From Sulfolobus sp. S-194 (GTDB lineage: Archaea; Thermoproteota; Thermoprotei_A; Sulfolobales; Sulfolobaceae), in NCBI RefSeq assembly GCF_012222305.1, contig NZ_CP035730.1, positions 1 through 64,000 on the forward strand: a stretch of 64,000 nt of DNA, written 5' to 3'. Both the position numbers and the translations under genes were made by a program. Under the pieces are notes generated by a model, which was not told the origin of the DNA, did not search any database, and worked only from the letters and a program-made list of their open reading frames with translations. This document shows positions 9,630 to 18,854 of the stretch, piece by piece (the stretch's first letter is position 1; the number at the start of each line of letters is the position of its first letter).

Positions 9630-11546
9630 ATGGATAATGGCATACCTTTAGGAGGCTTAGGTACTGGAAAGATTGAGTTCTTCCCAGATTTGACAATTAG
9701 TAATATCACCATAATGAATAATTGGAGTAATCCACTAAGAAACATTAGGGGATTTCATATAGTTAAGGATGGGATATTTCTTCAAACAAATCCAGGAAAG
9801 AACATTCCCTTGCCCCCTGAATATAAAAAGGTTAAAGAGATAAGGGTTATGGAGAAATTCCCTAAAATAGAATATGAAATACCAGAGGTTAATGCTAAGA
9901 TAACTGTTTATTCTATAATTAACAAGGATTTAAAAGAATCTTCTTTACCAACAGTAGTAATTAAGGTTAGAGGTAATGGTGTCTTTGCAATATCTTTTCC
10001 TAATATTGTTGGTAGTAGAAGGGCTGGTCGAGTTAATTATGCAGTGAAAAAGAAGCTAAATGGGGTCCTGTTCACTAATGAGAGGTCTTTGCAATGGGAT
10101 TCCGCTTATGGTAATATGTTTTTAGGTTGTATGGGTTGTAAAGTTTATGCAGGCTATTCTTTTTATGTACCATCGGAGAGGGGGATGACTGAAGATATTT
10201 CGCCGCTACTTTCTCTAGGTGAAAAAGATTATTACAAGATTGAAAGTTATGCTAGGGAAGAGATTGCAGGAATTGTATGGAAAGAAATTCATGGAGAAGA
10301 CGCTTTTATCCTTTCTTGGTATTTTAATGGTAAGCCTCATCATTATCCTTATGGTCACTACTACGAGAATTGGTTTAGTAATTCTTATGAAATTGCAGAG
10401 TATATCTTTACTAATAATCCTAAAATAGGACTTGAGGATGAGGATTCATGGGTTAATGAAGCATACAGGGATGGATTGTACATCCTTACTCATAGTTGGT
10501 TTACTAAAGATGGTAGATTCGCCATTTATGAAGATCCTGAAGTTTCTCTTTTGATGAACACTATAGGTGCTATGACTTGGGATTCTGCATCTTTTCCTTT
10601 ACTTGAGCTTTACCCGGATTTAGTGAAACGGATGGATGAGTACTTTGGTTTGTTTATTAGAAATGGTGAGGCGCCACATGATTTAGGTGAGGAAAGTATT
10701 GAAGACCCAATTTATGGAGCTTCTTTTGGTTATCCATGGACTGATTTGGGTTCTACTTGGGTTTTAATGATATATAGAGATTATAAGTTTACTAATGACT
10801 TAGCTTTTCTAAAGAGAAATTATGGAAAAATGAGGGAAGTTATCGATTGGTTAATTTCTTTAGATAAGGATAATGATTGTATTCCAGATAGTAAAGGTGG
10901 GTTTGATAATTCTTATGATGGTACATATATGTATGGTGCTTCATCATACGTAGGATCAATGTTTCTCTGTGCTTTAAGAGCTTTTATCTCTGCTTCTAAG
11001 ATTCTTGGGATTGAGTATTCAAAATATGAGGATTGTTTAAGGAGAGGTATAGCGACTTTTAATTCCCTATGGAATGGTAAATACTTTATTGCGTGGAAGA
11101 ATGGTAATAGGAAAAAGGAGAGTTGTATGAGTTCTCAAATTTTGGGTCAATTCTGGTGCGATATTTTAGGTTTAGAACCTATAACTGGTGAGGATAAGGT
11201 TAGTAAGGCTTTAAGGACTATTTATGAGTTAAATGGTAAGGCATCAAAGTTCTGTCTTGTAAATTCAGTGAACCCAGATGGTAGTATTGATACTGAGACT
11301 AATCAGATGAGAAGTTGCTGGTCTAGGGTAGCTTTCGCTGTTTCGGCTCATATGATAATTAGGGGTTTAAGGGATGAGGGAATTGAGATTGCTAAGAGAG
11401 AGTGGGAGACTATAAAAAGTTTAGGAAAATGGAATCAGAGTTCTAGGATTGATGGGATAACTGGTAATAAAGTTGGTCTACCTTATTATATCGGTAGTGC
11501 TTCAACATGGTTTATTAAGTTTGCTTTAACTAACTACACTAAATGA
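9630..11546 (+). CDS. GH116 beta-glycosidase
   Basis: Retaining beta-glycosidase of the GBA2-like family GH116; characterised Sulfolobus members act on beta-glucosides, beta-xylosides or N-acetyl-beta-glucosaminides. The N-terminus [11 protein letters not shown] is the family signature. The segment [11 protein letters not shown] near residue 301 aligns with the nucleophile region of GBA2, and [13 protein letters not shown] near residue 428 aligns with the acid/base region, followed by the (alpha/alpha)6 barrel repeats and a C-terminal SxSTWFI. 638 residues without a signal peptide suggests a cytoplasmic enzyme. It is the first gene of a tight operon; its stop overlaps the start of the MFS gene. 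Substrate cannot be fixed from sequence. Confidence 0.88.
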   Translation: MDNGIPLGGLGTGKIEFFPDLTISNITIMNNWSNPLRNIRGFHIVKDGIFLQTNPGKNIPLPPEYKKVKEIRVMEKFPKIEYEIPEVNAKITVYSIINKDLKESSLPTVVIKVRGNGVFAISFPNIVGSRRAGRVNYAVKKKLNGVLFTNERSLQWDSAYGNMFLGCMGCKVYAGYSFYVPSERGMTEDISPLLSLGEKDYYKIESYAREEIAGIVWKEIHGEDAFILSWYFNGKPHHYPYGHYYENWFSNSYEIAEYIFTNNPKIGLEDEDSWVNEAYRDGLYILTHSWFTKDGRFAIYEDPEVSLLMNTIGAMTWDSASFPLLELYPDLVKRMDEYFGLFIRNGEAPHDLGEESIEDPIYGASFGYPWTDLGSTWVLMIYRDYKFTNDLAFLKRNYGKMREVIDWLISLDKDNDCIPDSKGGFDNSYDGTYMYGASSYVGSMFLCALRAFISASKILGIEYSKYEDCLRRGIATFNSLWNGKYFIAWKNGNRKKESCMSSQILGQFWCDILGLEPITGEDKVSKALRTIYELNGKASKFCLVNSVNPDGSIDTETNQMRSCWSRVAFAVSAHMIIRGLRDEGIEIAKREWETIKSLGKWNQSSRIDGITGNKVGLPYYIGSASTWFIKFALTNYTK

Positions 11547-12646
11547 GAAAAAACTTCCTTATCTCATCATGGCTTTTTGGTTTCGGGAATAGTATTTCTT
11601 CTCCATTAATCTCACTTTATATTTATGTTACATCGTCAACATTTTACGCGTTGAAATTCATACTTTTTAATTCTTTCTTTATCTTGATGTCATATTTTAT
11701 AGCTGGTTATATACTCTCAATAAAAACTAAAGTGTTAAGTTTATATAAGATTGGTATAGCTCTTTATATCATTTTTTATCTTCTATTAGCTTTATTAAAT
11801 GTGAATTCTTACAAGTTAGTAGACTTAATCAGTGTTATTTATGGTTTTGCCCAAGGATTTTATTGGTTCGGTTGGGATGTTATTTTTTATAATACTCCAA
11901 GGAAAATGGAGTTCTTTAATAAATCTTCTTACTTAAGTTATCTAACAACCCTCCTAGCCCCAGCAATTTATGGTATAATCCTTTCTATTTTCCATAATTC
12001 TGGTTATATAATTCTCTTCACTTTATCTTCTTTAATTTTACTTACTGTAATATTGCTGGTGGAAGATGTTAAAGTTAATGTTGAATTAGATTTAAAGAAA
12101 TCTTTCCTAGTAATTATAGAAAACAAAAATTATAAATATACGATGATTGCATTAGCCCTAATTGCTGGTTATAACTATGTTGTGGGGAACTTGAACCCAA
12201 TACTCATGTACAAGATCTTTTCTGGTAACTATACGTTTTTCTCTATAATGAACTATATCCTAGGGCTTATATCTCTATTGTCTGTATATTTTATTAGAGG
12301 TAAAATAATAAATAAGGTAAAACATTACTATATTGTTTTTCTCTCCTCTATTCTTCTAGTTGCTGCTACTTTATTTATACTTCTCTATCCATTAGTTTAT
12401 CTTGTATTCTATTCTTTTTTCTCTCCTCTAATTTACCCCATAATAGATGTTCATAACTGGAACAATATAGAGAGAAATCTTCTTTTACCTTATTTAATAA
12501 ATAGACAAATATTCCTTAATGCAAGTAGGATATTGACTAGCCTAATTGATATTTACGTAATTAATGTTGACATTGGGATAATTGTTTTAATACCTTTACT
12601 TATAACAGCTTCAGTAGTATTTTATTCTTGGAGGATGAAAGTATGA
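11543..12646 (+). CDS. MFS-like membrane transporter between two GH116 genes
   Basis: Polytopic membrane protein of 367 residues with 10-12 hydrophobic helices and short basic loops, in the pattern of a small major facilitator permease. The loop FFNKSSYLSYLTT between helices is typical; I see no strong substrate signature. Its ATG overlaps the stop of the upstream GH116 gene (ATGA), and its stop overlaps the ATG of the downstream GH116 gene, so all three are translationally coupled. Context suggests import of a mono- or disaccharide acted on by the neighbouring enzymes, or export of a product. Family assignment is moderate. Confidence 0.65.
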   Translation: MRKNFLISSWLFGFGNSISSPLISLYIYVTSSTFYALKFILFNSFFILMSYFIAGYILSIKTKVLSLYKIGIALYIIFYLLLALLNVNSYKLVDLISVIYGFAQGFYWFGWDVIFYNTPRKMEFFNKSSYLSYLTTLLAPAIYGIILSIFHNSGYIILFTLSSLILLTVILLVEDVKVNVELDLKKSFLVIIENKNYKYTMIALALIAGYNYVVGNLNPILMYKIFSGNYTFFSIMNYILGLISLLSVYFIRGKIINKVKHYYIVFLSSILLVAATLFILLYPLVYLVFYSFFSPLIYPIIDVHNWNNIERNLLLPYLINRQIFLNASRILTSLIDIYVINVDIGIIVLIPLLITASVVFYSWRMKV

Positions 12647-15153
12647 GATACTCATATTCTTATGCTTTGGATTCTGGAGTTGTGTTAGGTGGTATAGGTG
12701 CTGGTTCTATGGAAATAAGAGCCGATGGGAGATTGTATGATTGGACAATATTTAATAATGGTGGTTATGCTGAGAGGCAAGAGATTAGAAGAGTTTATTA
12801 TCTCACGCAAAACGATTTCTTTACTGCAGTAAGATATGGAAATAAGGTGAGGATTCTACAAGCCTATGATTATTACTTCGGTGCAAGTCCTTATTATACA
12901 CCATGGTTGAGACCTATAAAGAGTTTAGAATATATAGGTGAACAGCCTTTTGCTTTCTTAAACTTTATAGACGACTTTGGGGTTAGACTGAAGGCTTTTT
13001 CGCCTTTCATCCCACACGACCTTAAGAATTCATCCTTGCCAGTTGCAATATTTGAATATGACGTTGATAAGGATTCGGATTTTGTAGTAGGTGTAAAAAA
13101 CCCATTTGAAAGTGGTAGAATTGAGTTTATGAGGGATACTTTAGTTTTTTCTGGTGAGGTCACCTCTAAGGATCCTAGATATGGAGGTAATTTATGTATA
13201 AAGGTTATTGGAAGTCCGTGGCTTGCTAGGTCGGATAATTTTCCTCTATTTAAGGAGTGGAATGAATTTAGAGTAAAGGGTTATATTTCTACTAATCAAG
13301 GTGATAAGTGGGGATTTATTGGAAATAGGGCTATGAAATTTACAGTAATAGTAGGATGGTATTTTCCAAATCATCTAACTACTAAAGGTAAAAAGATAGG
13401 GCATTATTATGAGAACTTTTTCAATAATTGTCTTGATGTCGTAAATTATGTTGAGGAAAACATTGCATACTTAGAAAAAATGACTGTCGAGTTTCATGAC
13501 GCTCTTTATAATACTCGAGGTGTTGAGGATTGGATTGCTGATTTAGTTGGTTCCCAGTTAACAACTCTTATTAAATCTACATGGTTATCGAAAGATTGCA
13601 ATTTCTACATCTGGGAAGGGTATTATCAGGCCTCAGATGAAAGAAAAGTTAATGAACATCCGTATACTGATGGACCAGTTAATACTGCGTTAAATACTGT
13701 TGATGTTTCTACTTACTTTATTTATACTCTTACAGTATTATATCCACAATTAGCAAAGAATTTACTTTTAACCTCTTCTAAGAGTGCATTGAGTTACGAT
13801 AACCCTCTATACATTTTTTACTCATTAGCAATACCAGATAATAGATCAAGATATGTAGAGAAAGTGATTAGAGATCCCTCTATTCCCTCTTCTATCGAAA
13901 AGCTTTTACAAACTGTAAAGGAGATAACTAAGGAAACTGGAAAAGACCCTAAAGGAAGAATTGCTCATTATTTATATAGAGATTTGAAGTTTGATGAATA
14001 TGGCAGGAACGATTTAAATCCAGAGTTTGTACTAATGTGGGGATTAGTTTCTAAATATACTGGAGATATTGAATTTATGAAATCCTTATTCCCTATTGCA
14101 AAAGAGGCCATGGAAAGTGTTTTAAGGACTCACTCATACCAAGCTCTAATTTATAGTAGGTTACCTAGTGGTTTTGAGTGGAACAGACAAGTATTTTCTC
14201 ACTTTAAGGACGTTAATATTTATGATAATCTCTTCCTAGTTGTCTCCTTATTAGGTATCGATTCCTTTCATATGAGTGTTAATACTTTTGATGATTGGAC
14301 TGTAATTGGTATTAATTCCTTTGTTTCCCTTCTAGGTATTTCGGCTTTGAAAACGTTAAACGAGTTAGGAGGAGATAAATATGATGTTGAAAAAGCTCTC
14401 TCACTTTATGAGTCTGTGCTTTGGAACGGTGAATATTTTGACCTGTGGTATGACCCAATCTCTGGATATAGAGATAAAGCTTGTCAAGCTTCACAGTTAT
14501 TGGGAGAATTTTATTTAAACATATTAGGTTATTCTCTTCTAGATAGAGATAAGGTAAGGAAAACTCTACTATCTATTATTAAATATAATTTAAAAGAAGA
14601 GGAAGGAGTAATTAATGGTGCTTATCCAGATGGTTATAGACCCTTAATGAGAGAATATGAAAACCCATTAAAGATTAAAGAAGCTAGTATTCATCAAGAT
14701 ACTCCTTGGAGTGGAGTTGAGTTTTATTTAGCTTCTCACTTAATTTATGAGAAAATGGTTAGCGAGGCTAAGAAAGTGTTAAAGGAGGTTTATAACAGAT
14801 ATTCTCTTTCTGGGAACTTCTGGAATCATTGGGAGTGGGGTTCACATTATTCAAGACCACTCTCTTCATGGTTAATTATTCCGGCATATTTAGGTCTTGT
14901 TTATGACGGCATTAACAGAGTCCTTACTTTAGATCCTGCAATTGATGAATTATCATGGATAATTGTTTTGCCAGAATTTTGGGGAAGGATTAATGTAAAT
15001 AAGGAAAAGGCAGAGATTAAGATTATTGATGGTAAGGCTGTTTTAAAGAAGATTAATATTAAGGGTAAAAAGATTACAAGAATAGTTGCTGATAGGAAAG
15101 TTGCTGATGGTGACATTATTGCTGAAAAGGAGATAACAATTGAATATGCGTAA
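12643..15153 (+). CDS. GH116 beta-glycosidase, long paralogue
   Basis: Second GH116 enzyme of the operon, 836 residues. The N-terminal VLGGIGAGSME is the family signature, NTALNTVDVSTYFIY near residue 345 aligns with the nucleophile region and NTFDDWTVIGINSFVS near residue 547 with the acid/base region, more canonical (FDDW) than in the upstream paralogue. It is longer because of an N-terminal beta domain and a C-terminal extension. Its length and order resemble the Sulfolobus GH116 enzyme reported to act as both beta-glucosidase and N-acetyl-beta-glucosaminidase, an inference. I start it at the ATG that overlaps the transporter stop, 6-7 bases after GGAGG; an in-frame TTG 15 bases earlier covers that ribosome site and is unlikely. 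Confidence 0.87.
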   Translation: MRYSYSYALDSGVVLGGIGAGSMEIRADGRLYDWTIFNNGGYAERQEIRRVYYLTQNDFFTAVRYGNKVRILQAYDYYFGASPYYTPWLRPIKSLEYIGEQPFAFLNFIDDFGVRLKAFSPFIPHDLKNSSLPVAIFEYDVDKDSDFVVGVKNPFESGRIEFMRDTLVFSGEVTSKDPRYGGNLCIKVIGSPWLARSDNFPLFKEWNEFRVKGYISTNQGDKWGFIGNRAMKFTVIVGWYFPNHLTTKGKKIGHYYENFFNNCLDVVNYVEENIAYLEKMTVEFHDALYNTRGVEDWIADLVGSQLTTLIKSTWLSKDCNFYIWEGYYQASDERKVNEHPYTDGPVNTALNTVDVSTYFIYTLTVLYPQLAKNLLLTSSKSALSYDNPLYIFYSLAIPDNRSRYVEKVIRDPSIPSSIEKLLQTVKEITKETGKDPKGRIAHYLYRDLKFDEYGRNDLNPEFVLMWGLVSKYTGDIEFMKSLFPIAKEAMESVLRTHSYQALIYSRLPSGFEWNRQVFSHFKDVNIYDNLFLVVSLLGIDSFHMSVNTFDDWTVIGINSFVSLLGISALKTLNELGGDKYDVEKALSLYESVLWNGEYFDLWYDPISGYRDKACQASQLLGEFYLNILGYSLLDRDKVRKTLLSIIKYNLKEEEGVINGAYPDGYRPLMREYENPLKIKEASIHQDTPWSGVEFYLASHLIYEKMVSEAKKVLKEVYNRYSLSGNFWNHWEWGSHYSRPLSSWLIIPAYLGLVYDGINRVLTLDPAIDELSWIIVLPEFWGRINVNKEKAEIKIIDGKAVLKKINIKGKKITRIVADRKVADGDIIAEKEITIEYA

Positions 15154-15168
15154 ATAAGCTGTTTTTCA

Positions 15169-15663
15169 CTATGTATTATATCCAAGTATTTTATTCATAA
15201 AAGTTCTAAATTTTTCGTCGTAGTTATATAATGTTGTATAAGATTTCGATAATTTACCGCAGATATAAATGCCCTCTTCTTCTTTGTTTACAATATACCA
15301 CGTAAGTCTTGGTTTATATCCTTCTATTTCCTCAAAGATTTTTTCGTACATTTCCTTTAATATCCTTACTTTAGTATTCTTTATTATCTCTTCTTGTCTT
15401 TCATTTAGATAGTAGGACTGGTTATATAAGTTTTTTAAGATATCAACCTTATCTAGACTTTTCTTTTTCATATACTGTAGAGACCCATACCCTTCTTTTA
15501 TTAATCTAATGACTTGGCTTAACCCTAATCCTTTAATACCTTCTTTCTTATCATTCTCACACTTAGGTACAACTAAGAATATCCTATCCTCTGGTAAAGA
15601 TACTTTGTCAATAAAAAACGAGTCAATTGCTATTTTGTTAAAGACGTAATATGGGATGTTCAT
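15169..15663 (-). CDS. Hypothetical protein, last gene of ABC importer operon
   Basis: I do not recognise this 164-residue protein. It is soluble and charged, with a K/E-rich helical middle (about residues 60-120) that could form a coiled coil, and mixed alpha/beta ends. There is no signal peptide or membrane segment. Its ATG overlaps the stop of the upstream permease gene (ATGA), so it is translationally coupled to the importer, and a role in the uptake or first processing of the transported compound is possible. It converges on the long GH116 gene with 15 bases between. Confidence 0.7.
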   Translation of the reverse strand: MNIPYYVFNKIAIDSFFIDKVSLPEDRIFLVVPKCENDKKEGIKGLGLSQVIRLIKEGYGSLQYMKKKSLDKVDILKNLYNQSYYLNERQEEIIKNTKVRILKEMYEKIFEEIEGYKPRLTWYIVNKEEEGIYICGKLSKSYTTLYNYDEKFRTFMNKILGYNT

Positions 15664-16517
15664 GCTCTTAGCCTTGGGTTTGTTATTTCATCTATTCCAT
15701 AACTTAGTAAAATTAACCCAAACATTAGTCCTATGACAGCCAAACTTGGGAAGATTAAATACCAAACCCCTTTTCCTCCAAAAATAGCACCCATATTAAG
15801 CGCTTGACTTATCATATAACCCCAGTTATTTGGATTTACCGGCAACACACCTAAGAAATAAAGACCAACTGCCGCATAAAGGGCTCCCTCAACATTGAAA
15901 ATAAAGTGTACCGCTATATACGAGCCTAAGTTTGGAATTATTTCTCTGAAGATAATATGTAAATTACTAAGACCTAATATCTTTGAAATTTCGATGTACT
16001 GCATAGATTTTAATAAGAGTACCTGTGACCTAATTGATCTCGCTAATCCCGTCCAACTCATTGAACTTAGTATTAATGCTAAGATAACTGGGTTTGAAGT
16101 TCTGATAAGTGTGGCTAAAATAATGTAAACTACTAATGTAGGTAGTGTCATTACAATATCGTTTATTGCCATAAGTATGTTATCAATAATCCCTCCTAAA
16201 TATCCAGCGATTATACCGATTAAAATTCCTATTAGTGTAGTAAATAATCCCGCAAGTAAAGACAATTCTATGATAAACCCGGCACCATAAACTATGTTGG
16301 CTAATATACTTTCACCTAATGGACCAGTACCTAGGATATAATAAAAGTTTGGTTGAGGAGGAAGGAAAATTTTGTTAGCGTTTATTGTTGACACTACGGG
16401 TGGAGGAATAAAGAACGGAAAGATAAATGCTAAGATTAGGTAAAAGACAAGTATAATTAGGCCTACCCTACTCTTTTTATTTTTCCATATTAACTTCACG
16501 TACTCTAGTACGTTCAT
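15660..16517 (-). CDS. ABC importer permease, DppC/OppC type
   Basis: Inner-membrane permease of an oligopeptide/oligosaccharide-type (family 5) ABC importer. It has an N-terminal helix followed by about five membrane segments, and the DppC-like proline-rich extracellular loop (FPFFIPPP). The EAA loop that contacts the ATPase appears as EISKILGLSNLHIIFREIIPN near residue 178-198. At 285 residues it is of normal size. Its pair, the DppB-type permease, and both ATPases are encoded on the other strand starting at 18855, so this importer is split over a divergent promoter. Confidence 0.9.
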   Translation of the reverse strand: MNVLEYVKLIWKNKKSRVGLIILVFYLILAFIFPFFIPPPVVSTINANKIFLPPQPNFYYILGTGPLGESILANIVYGAGFIIELSLLAGLFTTLIGILIGIIAGYLGGIIDNILMAINDIVMTLPTLVVYIILATLIRTSNPVILALILSSMSWTGLARSIRSQVLLLKSMQYIEISKILGLSNLHIIFREIIPNLGSYIAVHFIFNVEGALYAAVGLYFLGVLPVNPNNWGYMISQALNMGAIFGGKGVWYLIFPSLAVIGLMFGLILLSYGIDEITNPRLRA

Positions 16518-16542
16518 ATTAAAATATTCACGTTAACAGTAT

Positions 16543-16728
16543 TTATCTTTTATCAATCAGACTTTTTCTTATCTTATAAATTGAAAATATAATGAGGAAG
16601 AGTGATAAGATAATGATGTAAAGTAAGATAGGAAAGACTGCCATATTATTATAATCTAGAATGAGAGAAAAAATTGAAAGTAATAAAAAAATGTATCCTA
16701 TAGCTAATAAAACTCTGTATTCTCCCAG
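16543..16728 (-). CDS. Possible small two-helix membrane protein, no canonical start
   Basis: Between the binding-protein and permease genes, on the same strand, is an open frame of about 61 codons whose product has two strong hydrophobic helices separated by LDYNNMAVF and ends in a basic tail (KIRKSLIDKR), the pattern of a small membrane protein. A perfect GGAGGT ribosome site formed by the last codons of the binding-protein gene lies just upstream. However, the frame contains no ATG, GTG or TTG before an internal ATG that would remove the first helix. ACG and CTG codons sit at the right distance, and I place the start at CTG provisionally. It may be a real gene with a near-cognate start. 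Confidence 0.45.
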   Translation of the reverse strand: MGEYRVLLAIGYIFLLLSIFSLILDYNNMAVFPILLYIIILSLFLIIFSIYKIRKSLIDKR

Positions 16729-16736
16729 CGTTTTAT

Positions 16737-18731
16737 TTACCTCCTTCTTAGCAAGATTACAGCAACTATAATAATGACGATTATTACTGCTACAGCTACC
16801 CCTACAATTAACCCTACATTAGTACTACTCACAGTCACAGTTGATGGAGGGGTAGTAGAGGTAACGATAGAGGTAACTGTTGGTACTGTAGTTGTTGTTG
16901 TAGTAGTTATTGTTGTAGAAACAAGATAGCCATATTGGAACCCTGCTTGTAAGAATGCTGTTCCTCCAATTCCATATAATGCTTCTTCCCAGAACCAGGA
17001 GTTTGATGGAGGTGCAGATAATACGTTAGAATTGTAAACAATTACATAATCTGAATAGACTAAGGGTAATAATGGTAGATAATAGTTTAATGCGTAAGCT
17101 ATTTCATCATTTGCCGCTATTAGTTGAGAAGTCGAATTAGGTGCCGTTGATTCTATATAAAGCTTTGACATGTTATATACACTACCATTAGGTAGCGGGA
17201 CTAATAAGTCCCAATGGGTCACATTGTACGGTATTCCGCTTAGATATTGTAATTGTAAGTACCAATCAACTGTTCCAGGATAATAGCCTCCCCAATTCTG
17301 GAATGCTAAATCATAATCTCCAGTTTCGTAAAGTTGATGAGCCACAGAAGGAATTGTGATAATTGAATAGGTTGTCGGAATACCGAATGCTGTTAATTCA
17401 TCAGCTATTAGTGTTAACATTGAATCTACTCCAGGTGAAGAAGTACTCGTATCTGTGATATTTAATGTAAATGGTGTACCAGATGGGGTATACCATTGTC
17501 CATTCTTTTCAGTAAAACCAACGCTTTCTAATAGTTCTGCCGCTTTAGTTAAATTTACATTATATGGATTTAAGTTAGATACTGCTGGACTTCTAAACTC
17601 ATTAAAGTATGAAAAGTTTGGTATTCCATTTGGTATATGAACAGGGGAGTATTTTACACCACCAACTAAGGCAATTGCAGTTCTGTTTATTATATAAGCT
17701 ATTGCTTGTCTCACTTGCACGTACTTTAACCATGGATTTTGTAAATTGAAGTATAGTGCATATCCAAATGGTTGAGGTACTGAGACTACTTTATAATAAC
17801 TAGGTAATGATGATAAGGCTAATGATGGTAATGATGTAGCCCCAGAATAAAGTAAACCTATTTCACCTGTTTTTATTCCTGCTAATAGGTCTTGAGAAGA
17901 AGTATATTGATAGATTATTACTTCATTCCATGGAACCATATTTACAGCATAGAATCCAGGATTCTTTGACAGTACTATTTCACTTGGTGTTATTTGACTA
18001 ACGTAGAATGGTCCGTTGTAGCTTGCAGAAATTGGAGCTACTAATGCTGGGTTAAAACTCCTTATCATATTTCTAAATACTGTAGTCTTTACTTTACCCT
18101 CTTGTAATAAAGTCCAGTTTCCTTCAATTTGTGTGATAATTGGCTTCCACACCTGATAATTAGTTATAACTGCAACTTCACCTAATCCTACAGTATTTAA
18201 AAGTGTAAAAGGCATTAAATAAGGAGAAACATAATCCTTAGGGTAAGATATAATTATCGTGTAATTGTTAATCACAGTGTAATTTGGAAATGGGGGAGCG
18301 CTATACATATCTAAAATTAGACATGTTGCTAAAATATCGTAAGCAGTAACTGGTTGTCCGTTTGCCCAATGGGCATTAGGATTCAAATATAAAGTTACAT
18401 TAACACTACTGAGTGAATTATATTCTTGGATCCAATTTGATGGAGAGAACGTCCAATTTTCTACTATTCCAGGTAACATTTGATTATTAGAAACGTTAAG
18501 TATTGCCGAATAAGCATATACGAGACCATAAAATGCTCCTCCAAGACCTCCAGAGAATATGTTTGGATTATATGAGGATAAACTAGTATATGGGGAACTA
18601 GTTACCCAACCAATTGTTAATACCTTAGAAGCTTGCGAGTTTGCAATTATGGTTACAGACGGTAATATTAAACCTAGTAATAGAATAAGCAATGGTATAC
18701 TATACAGTAGTTTAACCTTCATTTCAATCAC
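16737..18731 (-). CDS. ABC importer substrate-binding protein, C-terminally anchored
   Basis: Family 5 solute-binding protein (the OppA/DppA/NikA fold) that captures an oligomeric substrate outside the cell. The order is: Sec-type signal peptide (about residues 5-34), long binding domain with the typical YxxLNxxAHWANGQPVTAYD motif near residue 115, a Thr-rich stalk with TTTTTTTVPTVTS, and a C-terminal membrane helix ending in LLRRR. This order (Ser/Thr linker then C-terminal anchor) is that of the Sulfolobus di/oligopeptide-type binding proteins. The start may be GTG as given, or the ATG nine bases downstream, which leaves a better signal peptide. The substrate is unknown; members bind peptides or oligosaccharides. 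Confidence 0.9.
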   Translation of the reverse strand: MIEMKVKLLYSIPLLILLLGLILPSVTIIANSQASKVLTIGWVTSSPYTSLSSYNPNIFSGGLGGAFYGLVYAYSAILNVSNNQMLPGIVENWTFSPSNWIQEYNSLSSVNVTLYLNPNAHWANGQPVTAYDILATCLILDMYSAPPFPNYTVINNYTIIISYPKDYVSPYLMPFTLLNTVGLGEVAVITNYQVWKPIITQIEGNWTLLQEGKVKTTVFRNMIRSFNPALVAPISASYNGPFYVSQITPSEIVLSKNPGFYAVNMVPWNEVIIYQYTSSQDLLAGIKTGEIGLLYSGATSLPSLALSSLPSYYKVVSVPQPFGYALYFNLQNPWLKYVQVRQAIAYIINRTAIALVGGVKYSPVHIPNGIPNFSYFNEFRSPAVSNLNPYNVNLTKAAELLESVGFTEKNGQWYTPSGTPFTLNITDTSTSSPGVDSMLTLIADELTAFGIPTTYSIITIPSVAHQLYETGDYDLAFQNWGGYYPGTVDWYLQLQYLSGIPYNVTHWDLLVPLPNGSVYNMSKLYIESTAPNSTSQLIAANDEIAYALNYYLPLLPLVYSDYVIVYNSNVLSAPPSNSWFWEEALYGIGGTAFLQAGFQYGYLVSTTITTTTTTTVPTVTSIVTSTTPPSTVTVSSTNVGLIVGVAVAVIIVIIIVAVILLRRR

Positions 18732-18854
18732 AAAATAAAAATATATAACAATAATATATAAACTTTTTCAAATGTTTAAGTACTCTAAAATTAATGATAA
18801 ACAATTGTTATATATATTAAACATTTATATATCTGGTGAATTAACACTATAATT
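18732..18854. promoter_or_regulatory. Divergent promoter of first ABC importer with nested inverted repeats
   Basis: Both divergent importer transcripts start here. Two nested inverted repeats are exact: ATATATAACAAT (18741-18752) with its complement at 18804-18815, and AAATGTTTAA (18770-18779) with its complement at 18817-18826. A 10-base palindrome AACAATTGTT is centred near 18804. The repeats overlap the probable TATA elements in mirror order, so each direction would carry the same operator-promoter arrangement. Confidence 0.6.

Noticed and set aside
12628-12642. TTG start for the long GH116 protein
   Set aside because: It lies on top of GGAGG; the ATG overlapping the transporter stop is the proper start.
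16860-16920. Repeat array in the GTTGTTGT-like stretches of the binding-protein genes (also near 25140-25250)
   Set aside because: These encode the Thr-rich stalks and are explained by codon repetition, not by a separate DNA element.
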